From Methanosphaera sp. ISO3-F5 (lineage in GTDB: Archaea > Methanobacteriota > Methanobacteria > Methanobacteriales > Methanobacteriaceae), in the NCBI RefSeq assembly GCF_034480035.2, contig NZ_CP118753.2:767001-831000 (forward strand): DNA of 64,000 nt. The letters run 5' to 3'. Shown here piece by piece: positions 27,914-39,500 of this stretch. Position numbers and translations under genes: made by a program. Position 1 is the first letter of the stretch. Every line of letters begins with the position of its first letter. Under the pieces are notes generated by a model that made no database searches, had not been told where the DNA came from, and saw only the letters and a program-made list of their open reading frames with translations.

Positions 27914-30154
27914 ATGGGATCAAATGTAGTATTAATCGGAAAAATAGCAGATTACCAATCTAATTTTAATTTAATCAATATGCAAATTCAAAAAGGAATA
28001 TTAAACATTCTAGGATGGGTATTAGAAGAATCAAATTATGAAACAATAGATGATATTCCAGTTTACTCCTCATATTCAGAGATTAAAGATTTGGACTTTG
28101 ATTATTTTATCTTATTAACCGAAAATAAGGAATATTATAATAGTATATCAGTCGAAAATAATTTTAAACAAAAAATTATACCAATAAGAGTATTTAATTT
28201 ACCATTTTTTGATTTTGAAAAGTATCAAAAATTACTTGAAAATCCTCCATCAATTATAAGCAGACATTGTTGGGGTGGAATTGTTTATCATAGTTTAGGA
28301 TTACAATTCAGGTCACCATTCGTGAATTTATTTTTACACGAGACCGATTTTAATAAATTAGCTAAAAATTTTTCTTATTACATGAACAAAGAACTGGAAT
28401 ATATTCAGGAAGGTTTTGATCCAATTCTTAAAACAAATTATCCAATAGTACGACTTGGAGACTTAACATTATACTTTAATCATTATTCTACATTTGAAGA
28501 AGCCAAGACTAAATGGGATGAACGAAAAAAGAGAATAAATTATGATAATTTGTTCTTTGAAACAACAACTGAACTAAAAAGTGTAGCACTACAATTCAAA
28601 TCATTAGATTTAGAACGAAAAATTTGTTTCTGTGTTGATGATATTGAAGGAAAAGGAATGATAAACTGTGTAGACACAATTCCCGAATTTAGAAGAGGAA
28701 AATTAGGCATGTTTGTTAATGGAACAGCAACTGGCGAAATACCTTACTTTGATCTGATAGATTTATTATTAAATTATAATTATACTTCCAGAATTAAAGT
28801 TCCACAAAGATCAGATAAAGAAAGAGCATACTCATACTATAAGACAACAAACCTATATGAACTAGAATATACCAGATTCTTTGGTTTAGATGAACAAGTA
28901 CCATGGGAATTAAATGATAACATACAGCTATCAAATTTTATAGAAAACTTAGGTATTAATCATCCTAAAATATACTATAAACTAGATAATATATCCGATT
29001 TAAAGAAAATAGAAAATAATTTACCAACAAAGTTTTTCCTCAAAAGCTCTTACAAAACATCAAGTAACATGATGCTGCTTAAAAAATTCGATGACAATCA
29101 TTTTGTTGATGAATTTTCATCAAAAAAATATACAATTGATGAAATAATTAATGAAAATATTAATAAATTCAATTCAGTAAAAGAAATAAATCCTTATTTT
29201 GTTGTAGAGGAGTATATAGGTAATTTCCTACCAAATCTTAAGGTTCCTTTAGAATATAAAATATTCTGTTTTAATGGAATTCCAAAGATAATTTTACAAA
29301 CTAATAAAAACAATCAGACATATAGCTTTTCATTATTTGACGGAACTTTTATTCCATTACATGAAGGAAGAGATTGGTTTATTGATAAAACTTTAGCAGA
29401 AGTGGGAATTCCAATCATACCACCAAATGCATATAAAATATTAGCTCAATCAATTAAAATATCCCAATCAATAGGTGACAAACTAGTTATAATTGACTGG
29501 TTTGATAATGCTGAAGAACCAGTATTTAAAGGATTAACTTTTGCGAGTAAGGAATTATTCACTGGAATGTTTTCATTATCAAGGGAAATAATATTAAATC
29601 TAAATACTTCCCTGGATAAACAATATCCTATGGCTTATATTGAGAAAGGATACAGAGTTGATGAAACTAAATTATATAATTGTCTCAGTCAAGAATTAAA
29701 TTTCTATACTCAAGAATATAATGATTTACTAAATAGTTGGGCAGAGGGTAATATGGAATCATTAGAAAAAATAAGTTCCTACTTTAAAAAAGTAGCTTCT
29801 TCAGAAAGTGATGAGATTAAAAAAAGACTTTATCAACATTTAGAAATTGCATGGCTAGAAACTTTATTATTATATGATGAATTGTTAACAGAAAACCTAT
29901 GTCGACAAATAAGGGCAGGATGGGGCTTCGTATTTTTAAAAACAATATATCATAATCAAAGAATAAATGAAGCAAATGAAATATTATATCATAACGCAAA
30001 AGAAAGTGATTGGTATAAAATTAGGTGGGCACAATTCATATTAGATTTAAGTGATAATGAAGCAGAAATAAGTCAAGCAAAAGAATATGTGAATACTTAT
30101 TCAGAAAAAGGAATGGATTATGCATTAAGTGTGAAAGAAAAATATGCTTTATGA
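27914..30154 (+). CDS. DUF1919 + TupA-like ATP-grasp protein
   Basis: A 746-aa multidomain protein. Residues ~90-240 look like DUF1919 (ISRHCWGGIVYHSLGLQFRSPFVNLF, then PIVRLGDLTLYFNHYSTFEEAKTKWDERKKRIN), found in exopolysaccharide loci. Residues ~290-570 look like a TupA-like ATP-grasp (FFLKSSYKTSS, VVEEYIG, PLEYKIFCFNG, LVIIDWFD). TupA-type proteins are thought to ligate glutamate or similar groups to glycans. The last ~150 residues are helical. ATG 27914 is the likely start; GTG 27905 is possible. It opens the third polysaccharide island. Fusion of the two domains in one chain is less usual. Confidence 0.72.
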   Translation: MGSNVVLIGKIADYQSNFNLINMQIQKGILNILGWVLEESNYETIDDIPVYSSYSEIKDLDFDYFILLTENKEYYNSISVENNFKQKIIPIRVFNLPFFDFEKYQKLLENPPSIISRHCWGGIVYHSLGLQFRSPFVNLFLHETDFNKLAKNFSYYMNKELEYIQEGFDPILKTNYPIVRLGDLTLYFNHYSTFEEAKTKWDERKKRINYDNLFFETTTELKSVALQFKSLDLERKICFCVDDIEGKGMINCVDTIPEFRRGKLGMFVNGTATGEIPYFDLIDLLLNYNYTSRIKVPQRSDKERAYSYYKTTNLYELEYTRFFGLDEQVPWELNDNIQLSNFIENLGINHPKIYYKLDNISDLKKIENNLPTKFFLKSSYKTSSNMMLLKKFDDNHFVDEFSSKKYTIDEIINENINKFNSVKEINPYFVVEEYIGNFLPNLKVPLEYKIFCFNGIPKIILQTNKNNQTYSFSLFDGTFIPLHEGRDWFIDKTLAEVGIPIIPPNAYKILAQSIKISQSIGDKLVIIDWFDNAEEPVFKGLTFASKELFTGMFSLSREIILNLNTSLDKQYPMAYIEKGYRVDETKLYNCLSQELNFYTQEYNDLLNSWAEGNMESLEKISSYFKKVASSESDEIKKRLYQHLEIAWLETLLLYDELLTENLCRQIRAGWGFVFLKTIYHNQRINEANEILYHNAKESDWYKIRWAQFILDLSDNEAEISQAKEYVNTYSEKGMDYALSVKEKYAL

Positions 30155-30162
30155 GTAGACTA

Positions 30163-33100
30163 TTAGTCTACATCCCATTTAGCAGTTTTAAACCCATACT
30201 TCTTCTGTTCTTCTGGCGACCATCTGTTTTGAACATATAAAAGATTATGTTCCTTCTCAGATTTTTTTCTAAGCGTACTGGTTGCTTGTTGTAATTTATG
30301 ATACACTCTTGCCTCAGATACATGATATATCTTCTGATTAAGAATGCTACGAATATAATTGCAATATATCATATCTGATCTGAAATGTCTTCCTAGTTCA
30401 GCATCTAATCCTAATGATTTATTGTATGTGTCACGTTTAATGTATACGCAGAAAAATGCTGCGAAACTAATTTCAGTATATTCACCATTATGGAATAATG
30501 GAACATTAATAATATTCTTATGATGGTTTGATAAATTCACATCACATTCAATATTTTTTTGAGCAAATGGTACATGAACATTAATTGTTTTAGTATTTGC
30601 AGGCAATACTTGTTGTGGAACAGTTATTCCACAATCTTTTAATTCATAAGCTGCTTTTTGTAGTAATGGTATTGCATTTTTAGTTACAACAGCATCATTA
30701 TTTAGTAAAAGAATATCATTTCTTATATCTGAAATTTCAATTCCTTGATTAACTGCATAAGTAAATCCAAGATTTTCATTGTTTAATATTAATTTAATTT
30801 TATGTTTATCTTTTAAATCAATCAGATATTTTATTACATCTTCACTAGAATTATTATCTATAACAATAATTTCGAGCCAAGAAGCTTTTAATTCAAATAG
30901 TGAGTTCAAACATTCTTTTAAATCTTTTAAAGATTCATAACTTGGAATGATTACACTCACGCCATGTTTCATGTTAAAATCATATTTTTTGGACTCTAAT
31001 CTCTTTTTTTGATTTTCAATCACTATTTCGGATTGGTTTAATAATTTAACATCATTTGATATGGAATTTTCTGCAATATTAAAATAATAGTTAGATAATA
31101 TGACTGGTATTGAATATATTTTCCCGTAGGTCATATATTTTAATATTAAATCCCAATCTACAAAACGTTTTAAACCTTCATCAAAACCGCCATTTTCTTC
31201 ATATATCTCACGGGTATGACAAAAACTATTTAAGTCAACATAGTTCCTGTTCATTAATAACCCTTTGTTTATGGTACCATATCGTATATATTTAAGGTTG
31301 TTCTTTTCTTTTTCATACACGTATTGTCCTGAATATAATGCATCAGCATCTTCAAGTACATTGAATGCTCCAATCATAGTTTTAACATAATCTTTTTCCC
31401 AATTGTTATCTGAGTCCAAGTACATTATGTATTTTCCTCTGGATTCTTTTAAACCAATGTTTCTGGACTTGGAAACTCCATAATTTTCTGGATTATTTAT
31501 TAATTTTATACGATTGTCATCAAAACTATTTATCTTGTCAAGAGTGTTGTCCGTACTATTATCATTAATGATTATTAACTCTAAATTCTTATAACTTTGA
31601 GTTAAAACAGATGTAATTGCATTTTCTATTAAATCTTCCCTATTATAGACTGGCATTATCACAGTAACTAGGGGGTTATCATTTACATTTCCACATAAAT
31701 ATTTGGCAATATTATTCATTACGGCAAGTATTTTCTTTCTAGGTTCATTTAATGGTAAAATCATTTCTGGTGATGTCATACTATGGGAAAAGAATCTTTC
31801 TATATTATTTTCAAAGTCATACTTGACAAATGAATGACTTATCTCGCTAATTACTTTGTTTTCTGCTATTAATTGTATTTTATGTTCTTTTCCGTCAATA
31901 AAGTCATCGGGAATGCTGAATTCAAAGCCATGTTTTCCTTGATTTATATGTTTTAGTTTAAGGTCTTCCCTGTATATGTCGGCTATTATTGGATAGGATT
32001 TGTTTTCAATCTTTATTTTTGCAGGTACTGGTTCATTATTTCCAATTTCTGCCACCCATCCTTTAATCAAAGTATCCTTTATGCTGCTCTGAAAAGCTCC
32101 TTTCACTGGTTTTTTGGAGCTACGATCATTTTTCTTGGAATTGTAGGTAATTTCATCAATTTTGAAAGTATCAAAGTATATTAATTCAATTTTGTGGTCA
32201 TTGTTGTCTTTGTATTCTTCTGGGATAATAAATTCAAATCCGTGTTCGCCGTGATTTATATGTTTTTTTTCTAAATCTTCCCGGTAAATGTTAGCGTTTA
32301 GGGGATATATTTTATTATCAATTTTAAGTTTAGCATCTATTGGGTAATTGTTTCCAATTTCAGCTATCCAACCTCTCAGAACATTATCCAGTACTGTTTC
32401 TTGTACTGTTCCTCTGATATGTAAATTTATGTCTCGTTCTTCTTTTCTTCCGTACAATAAGTAATGTAATGCTGGATTGATACTTATATTATTCAAGTCT
32501 GGATTTGCTTCGATATATCTATGATAATTAAATTCTTCATTAGGTTTTTGATTTTTATTAAGACAGTTATACAAGTAATGTAAATACACGTTATTACAAT
32601 TTTTAATCTTGTATGTTCGAAGGTAATATCCAATATTTAAAAAGTTACTTTCATCTAATTGCTTGTATGATTTAATATTAAGTGGCAGGTTTTTAATTCC
32701 ACCTATCTGTTTTGAATGAATTAATAAACTTAAAGGGTATATGGTGGATGATATTTTATTTTTTAAATTTTTATTTTTATTATATTCGTTTAAATATATT
32801 TGATTTAAAATGTTGTTTAACATTGGATTAAATTTATAACTGTTATTTAATTTCTTATCCAGATTATCAAATAAGTATATGAGATCATAATTTTCTGAAA
32901 GAGATATTGTTGTTAAGTTGTATTCGTTTAAGTCTTCATTAATTTTCTTATCTGATTTAATAATTAATAATGGAATTTCATCAGTTTCTTTCTTAATTAT
33001 TTTAAGATAGTTTTCTGATGAAAAATCAGTGTTATCAATAATTAGATCATAACTGTTTTTTGAAAAACTTTTTTTAAAGTTTTGTATGAAATCATTTTCA

Positions 33101-33237
33101 TTAACAGAAAGGGTTACGCCTTTTTTATCATTAAATGCATTATTTAAAAATATGTTTTCATTTATACTTGTGTCCTTAATGAATAAAATATTATCAATAT
33201 CAATATTTTTTATAAAATCATAAATTATCTCTTCCAC
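30163..33237 (-). CDS. Double family 2 glycosyltransferase with N-terminal glycan-locus modules
   Basis: A 1024-aa protein. Residues 1-~200 are unrecognised. Residues ~205-275 hold one copy of the NPDxxxxxxNPxxHYxxYGRxEER motif that is repeated in the 33593 protein. Residues ~275-372 and ~383-470 are two similar modules (RGWIAEIGNN / KGWVAEIGNN, then IYREDL, HGFEF and IP), probably beta-sandwiches. Two GT-A domains follow: one from ~524 (VTVIMPVYNREDL, IINDNSTDNTL, MYLDSDN) and one from ~755 (VSVIIPSYESL, IVIDNNSSE, LLNNDAVV with the GT2 NxD-type site). A large polymer-building enzyme is likely. It is divergent from the giant gene at 33593, across a shared 355-base promoter region. Confidence 0.78.
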   Translation of the reverse strand: MEEIIYDFIKNIDIDNILFIKDTSINENIFLNNAFNDKKGVTLSVNENDFIQNFKKSFSKNSYDLIIDNTDFSSENYLKIIKKETDEIPLLIIKSDKKINEDLNEYNLTTISLSENYDLIYLFDNLDKKLNNSYKFNPMLNNILNQIYLNEYNKNKNLKNKISSTIYPLSLLIHSKQIGGIKNLPLNIKSYKQLDESNFLNIGYYLRTYKIKNCNNVYLHYLYNCLNKNQKPNEEFNYHRYIEANPDLNNISINPALHYLLYGRKEERDINLHIRGTVQETVLDNVLRGWIAEIGNNYPIDAKLKIDNKIYPLNANIYREDLEKKHINHGEHGFEFIIPEEYKDNNDHKIELIYFDTFKIDEITYNSKKNDRSSKKPVKGAFQSSIKDTLIKGWVAEIGNNEPVPAKIKIENKSYPIIADIYREDLKLKHINQGKHGFEFSIPDDFIDGKEHKIQLIAENKVISEISHSFVKYDFENNIERFFSHSMTSPEMILPLNEPRKKILAVMNNIAKYLCGNVNDNPLVTVIMPVYNREDLIENAITSVLTQSYKNLELIIINDNSTDNTLDKINSFDDNRIKLINNPENYGVSKSRNIGLKESRGKYIMYLDSDNNWEKDYVKTMIGAFNVLEDADALYSGQYVYEKEKNNLKYIRYGTINKGLLMNRNYVDLNSFCHTREIYEENGGFDEGLKRFVDWDLILKYMTYGKIYSIPVILSNYYFNIAENSISNDVKLLNQSEIVIENQKKRLESKKYDFNMKHGVSVIIPSYESLKDLKECLNSLFELKASWLEIIVIDNNSSEDVIKYLIDLKDKHKIKLILNNENLGFTYAVNQGIEISDIRNDILLLNNDAVVTKNAIPLLQKAAYELKDCGITVPQQVLPANTKTINVHVPFAQKNIECDVNLSNHHKNIINVPLFHNGEYTEISFAAFFCVYIKRDTYNKSLGLDAELGRHFRSDMIYCNYIRSILNQKIYHVSEARVYHKLQQATSTLRKKSEKEHNLLYVQNRWSPEEQKKYGFKTAKWDVD

Positions 33238-33592
33238 AAAATCCCTTCATTAATTATTATATTTTAATTTATACCTTTTGTTTCTTAAATAATTTTATAT
33301 AGATTTAAATTTTGTTATCATTTAAATTAGCTATGAATTAACATCAGAGTTGTTTATAAATTAAATAAAAACCTTATTTTAGTCAATCAAATAATTATCT
33401 TAATTATAATATAATTAAACTAATATCTTGTTAATAAGAGTTGATAATAACGATGTAACCTATTAAAACAGGTATTTATTCAAATTTTTAATTCAAGAAA
33501 AATTAATTAATTATCAGATATATAATTAGATGTATTATAAAATATGTTCTAAGAATAAAATGGAATGTTTAAAAAAATAGAAGGTAATTATA
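33238..33592. promoter_or_regulatory. Divergent promoter region between the two large glycosyltransferase genes
   Basis: 355 AT-rich bases with no frame. TATA-like ATTTATTTAA-type stretches face both ways. At 33382-33406 the sequence GTCAATCAAATAATTAT recurs, nearly identical, at 1957-1973 ahead of the 2027 glycosyltransferase. AAGGTAAT just before ATG 33593 is its ribosome-binding site. Confidence 0.45.
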
Positions 33593-36500
33593 ATGGCTTA
33601 TGGGATTAAATCAATGAGTGCAAATGCGATTAAAACTAAAATTATCAGAAACAAACTTTTTGATGAAGAATATTATTTATCATTTATCAAAGAGGAAAAT
33701 ATAGATGATGCATTAGAACATTATTTGAACATAGGATATAAAATGGGATTAAATCCTTCACCTTTTTTTGATACAAAATATTACTTAGAACATAATCCTG
33801 ATGTTAAAAATACAAATATGAACCCATTAGCTCATTATGCAATATATGAATTAGGCAGTGACAAGAAAATTAAATTTGATCTAAGTTTATCTGAATATAA
33901 AAAATTCATTGAATTGGTCTATGCAGAGAAACTTTTTGATGAAGAATACTACCGAAAACAATGTAAAGATGAAAAAATAACTGATCTAATGGACCATTAC
34001 ATATATATTGGAAGTAAAAATGGTTTAAATCCATCAATATTATTTGATACAAATAATTATTTAAAAAATAATCATGATGTATCAGAAAAAAAAATTAATC
34101 CATTAATTCATTACGTACTTTATGCATTAAATAGTGAACGTAAGGTAAAACATGATTTATCCATTCAGGAGTGGAAAAACTTTAGAAAAAAAGTTTACAG
34201 GGAATACTTATTTAATGATTCATATTATCTATCAAACCTAAAAGAAACACAGGTAACAGACCCTCTGGATCATTATCTGAGTATAGGATATCATAATGGA
34301 TTAAATCCATCAGAATATTTTGAAACAACAACTTACCTGGAAAATAATCCTGATGTAAAAAAATTGGATATTAATCCATTAATACATTATGTTCTATATT
34401 CATTTAACAGTAATCGTAAAGTAAAAATAAATCTAAGCTTGTCAAATTATAAAAAATTTAAAGAAACAGCATATAAAGAAAAATTATTTATAGACGAATA
34501 CTATTTAAATCAATTTTCTGAAAAAATAAACAATCCATTCGATCATTATTTAACAATAGGCTGGAAAGAAAACAAAAATCCATCCTATCGTTTTAACACA
34601 CAATATTATCTTCAAAAAAATAGGGATGTTAAAGAATCAGGAATTAATCCATTATTCCATTTAATAAATTATTCTTTAGAAAGTAATAGAAAATTCAATT
34701 TTGATATATCCTATCCAGAATTTAAAAAATTTGAAAAAGAAGTTATCGAAGAAGGATTTTTTGAAGAGGAATATTATACTAGTCAATTAAATGAATATAC
34801 GCAGGACCCATTAGGACATTACTTGGAAATTGGATGGAAAGAAAATAAAAATCCTTCTTATATATTTGATACAAATGAATTCTTAAAATATAATAGTGAC
34901 AGTATTAAAGGAAACAATAATCCATTAATCTATTTTATGTTAAATGATAGGGATAAGAACCATAAAATAAATTACGGTTTCTCTTATAAAGAATTCTGTG
35001 GATTTGAGAAAAAAGTTAAACAATTAGGTTTATTTGATGAAGAGTATTATCGTGTAACTAATCCTGATGTTCATGCTCATAATCTTTTATCTCACTATTT
35101 AACCATTGGATTTAAAGAGGGAAGAAATCCATCCGGATTATTTGACACTAACTGTTATTTAAAAAACAGTCGTGATATAGTTAAATTAGGATTAAATCCT
35201 TTGATTCATTATGCTAATCATGCATATAATGGGAATAGAAAAATTAAATGTGACTTAAGTTTATCTAAATTTAATGAATTTAAAGATTTTATAATAAATG
35301 AAGGATTTTATGATGAAGAATACTATTTAGAACAATGTAACACTACTATAATTGATCCATTGGATCATTATTTAACAGTAGGTTGGAAAAAAAATAAAAA
35401 TCCTTCACCATTGTTTAATACAAAAGAATATTTACGATTTAATGAGGATATTCGTGAATCAGGAATGAATCCATTACTCCATTATGTGAAATATGGAATG
35501 AATCAATCAAGAATCTTTAATTTCGGATTAACATATGAAGAATTCAAAAACTTCCAAAAAGTTATAATGGAAGAAGAATTATTTGATGAAGAATACTACT
35601 TAAATCAATTAAAAAATCAAGAAATAAAATATCCATTATACCATTATTTAACAGAAGGATACAAATTAGGGCTTGATCCATCAGTCAACTTCAGCACATC
35701 TGGTTATCTAAGCCAATATACCGATATTGCTAATGATGGAAGAAATCCGTTAGTACATTTCTGTCAATACGGTATGGACGAGGACAGGATAGCTAAATAT
35801 AATATCACATTACCGGAACTTAAAGAATTTAGAAAAAAAGTTGTTGAAGAAGAATTATTTGATGAAGAATACTATCTCAGTCAATGTAATGAAAAGAATA
35901 TTAGAAATCCATTAGACCATTATGTGGAAATTGGAAGCAAAAAAGGATTAAATCCATCAATCTTATTCAACACAAACAATTACATAAAAAACAATCCTAA
36001 TGTCAAATATTTAAATAAAAATCCATTAGTACACTATACAATGTATGCATATGATTCTAATAGGAAAGTAAATCATGATTTAAGTTTAAAGCAATATAAA
36101 AAATTCAGGAACTTTGTAATTAAAGAAAAATATTTTGATGAAAAATATTACTTATCAAATCTTCAGGATACAAGAGAAGTAAATGATGCATTAGAACATT
36201 ACTTGAACATAGGATATGAAGAAGGGTATGATCCTTCCGAGAAATTCAATACAAGCGAATATCTTGAAGAATATCCGGGTATTGGGGATAAAAACCCATT
36301 AATTCATTACATAATGAATCTGTTAAATGCATATGATACTCTATCCGATTCTGAATTATTTGATGAAGAATTCTATTTAACACATTTAGATGACTATTTA
36401 ATCACTGAAGAAGACGAAAAATTAATGAGAAACGAATCAGATGAGTTCGAAAAAAAGAGCAAATATGATCCCGAAGAAATAGACGATCCAGTAATGCATT

Positions 36501-39500
36501 ATCTTACCATAGGAGTTAAAGATGGTTTAAACCCAAATCCATATTTTTCATCATTAAAATACTTGGAATGGAACCAGGATGTCAAAGATGCAGGATTGGA
36601 TCCATTATACCATTATATTATTCACGGAAAAAGACAAACCAGGGATAGTTACATGGTATTAAGTAATCACTTAAAAAAATTCGATAAAAGATACAAGATA
36701 CATTCAACATCTAACATGCTAAAAGCATTAAAAAACAAAGTATCCATCATAATACCAATATATAATGCTTACGAAGAAACAAAAGAATGTATTACAAGTG
36801 TGCTACGAAATACACATATAAACTATGAGTTAATCTTAATAAATGATTGCAGTACCGATAAAAGAATAGATGAATTACTAGACTCATTAAGATACGTTCC
36901 ACAAATCAGGATAATAAGAAATAAAGAAAATCAAGGATTTATCCGAAATGTAAACATGGGTATGAACTCTACCAAAAACGATGTAGTACTATTAAATAGC
37001 GATACAATAGTCACACCACACTGGCTAAGTCATCTAGTATACTGTGCATACTCAAGTAACGAGATAGGTACTGTAACACCATTTTCCAATGCATCAGATA
37101 TTTCCATACAAGAATTTGATAATAAAAACTTCGATGAAATAAACAAAAATGCTTACCGATTAGATAAGTTATCATATAACCTAAATATTGAAGCACCCAC
37201 AGGTAACGGTTTTTGCATGTTCATCAAACGAGCCTGTATAGAAGAAGTAGGTCTTTTTGATGAAACCTTCGGAAAAGGTTATGGTGAAGAAACAGATTTC
37301 ACTTACAGAGCATTAAATAATGGATGGTTAAATATAAGAAATGATTCAGTATTCATATATCATAGAAGACATGCCTCATTTAAAAAAGAAAACACTAATA
37401 ATTTAAAAGCAAGAAACAAGAAAATACTAGAAAAAAGATATCCTAGTTTATACGATGATTGGAATGAATTCGTACAATCAAAATCATTACAAGACTCACT
37501 AGAAAGAATACGATTACATCATGATGATATTAAAAATCCTGAAAGAATATTATACGTAACTGGAATAGAAAAGAATACACCAATCCTTGATGAAGATTAT
37601 CATAAAATTGCAGATTATTACGATACATATATCCTAACACTACACAGTAAACAGATCAAATTAGGAGTTATAAGGGAAGGTAGATTCGTATTATACGAAA
37701 AATGGGATATAACATCAAAATGGGATCAGAACACATATGTCTCATTATATACAAATATCCTACTAAATTTAAAAATTGACCTGGTCTATGTAAAATACCT
37801 ATACTCATACTATAATCCAAATAATCAGGATTTATCATTATTCATACGATTATTATCACGATTTGAAATTCAAGCATTATATGAGGCAACATGCAACAAG
37901 GAAAACATACATGAAACAATACACAACCTATTAAATCCACATGAATCACTCAAGGAATTAATAAACAAGAAAACACATGAAATTGACTTTAACAATTCAA
38001 AATTAGTAGTTTACACAGCATTAACTGGAAACTATGATGAATTAGTTACTCCACTAGTCATAAACCCTAAATTCGATTACATCTGTTTCACAGACAATCC
38101 AAACCTAAAATCAGATTTCTGGACAATCAAGTACATGGAAGAAGAACACATAGACAAGATACGAAAAGCCAGAAAATATAAGATATTACCACATAAATAC
38201 CTAAAAGAATACGATTATTCATTATGGATAGATGCAAACTTTGACATAATAGGAGATATTGAAGAATACATTCACAAATATTCATCAAACAATAAACTAT
38301 TAGTAATAAAACACGATATCCGGGATGACATATACGATGAAGCAGAAGAATGCATACGACTAGAAAAAGACACACCAGAACTAATACACAAACAAATAGC
38401 AAGATATGCAGAAGACAATTATCCAAGACACAACGGATTAATAGCAAGTGGAATAATATTCAGAAATCATAATAATCAAGAAGTAAAAGCATTAATGAAC
38501 GAATGGTACCGAGAAGTACAAGATTATAGTAGACGAGACCAATTAAGTTTTAACTATGTATGCTGGAAAAACAACTTCGAATACGATGAAAGTCCAATAT
38601 TCTATTTCAAAAACCAGTACTTCCAAAGATTATTACACGTCGGAGACAATAATATCAACTTAAAATATGATGAAGAAAGTATTAACAGAATATTAGAATC
38701 ATTTAATCAGAAAACATCAATCATAATACCAATATACAACGCTTATGAAGAAACAAAAGCATGCATAGAAAGCGTACTAAAATACACTACAACACCATAC
38801 GAATTACTATTAATCAATGACTGCAGTACCGACAAACGGATAGAAGAATTATTATCTAAATACCAAGATTATCTAAATATAACAGTAATAAATAATGAAC
38901 AAAACCAGGGATTTGTAAGAAATATTAATCTAGGCTTTGAAAAAACAAGTGACGATGTAATAATACTCAACAGTGACACGGAAGTCACACCAAAATGGTT
39001 GCAAAAACTAAAAATAGCAGCATATTCCAAAGAAAACATAGCCACAGTAACCCCACTATCAAACAATGCCGGAGCATTTTCAGTTCCAATAGTAGATGAG
39101 GACAATGAATTACAACCAGAATTAGGAGTTACAGGAACAAGTAATTTAATCGAAAAAATATCAAAAAACATCAAATTATATGTTCCGACAGGAAACGGCT
39201 TCTGCATGTATATCAAACGAGAAGCAATCTACTCCGTAGGCTTCTTTGACCAAATATTTGGTAAAGGATACTGTGAAGAAAATGATTTCTGTATGAGACT
39301 GCTTGAAAAAGGATGGTTAAACGTTATAGAACCTTCAACATACATCTATCATAAACATAACGTATCCTTCGCATCATTAAAAGACGAATTATACCTGAAA
39401 AATCGTCAATTGTTGGAAGAAAAATATCCTGATTACAGTTTAAAACTATTAGATATGCTACGATCATACAATTTAAGAGATATAAGAAAAAGAATAGCAG

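Noticed and set aside
34000-36600. Regular ~280-base periodicity suspected as tandem DNA repeat
   Set aside because: The period is that of the protein repeats of the giant gene; the DNA copies are diverged and stay in frame.
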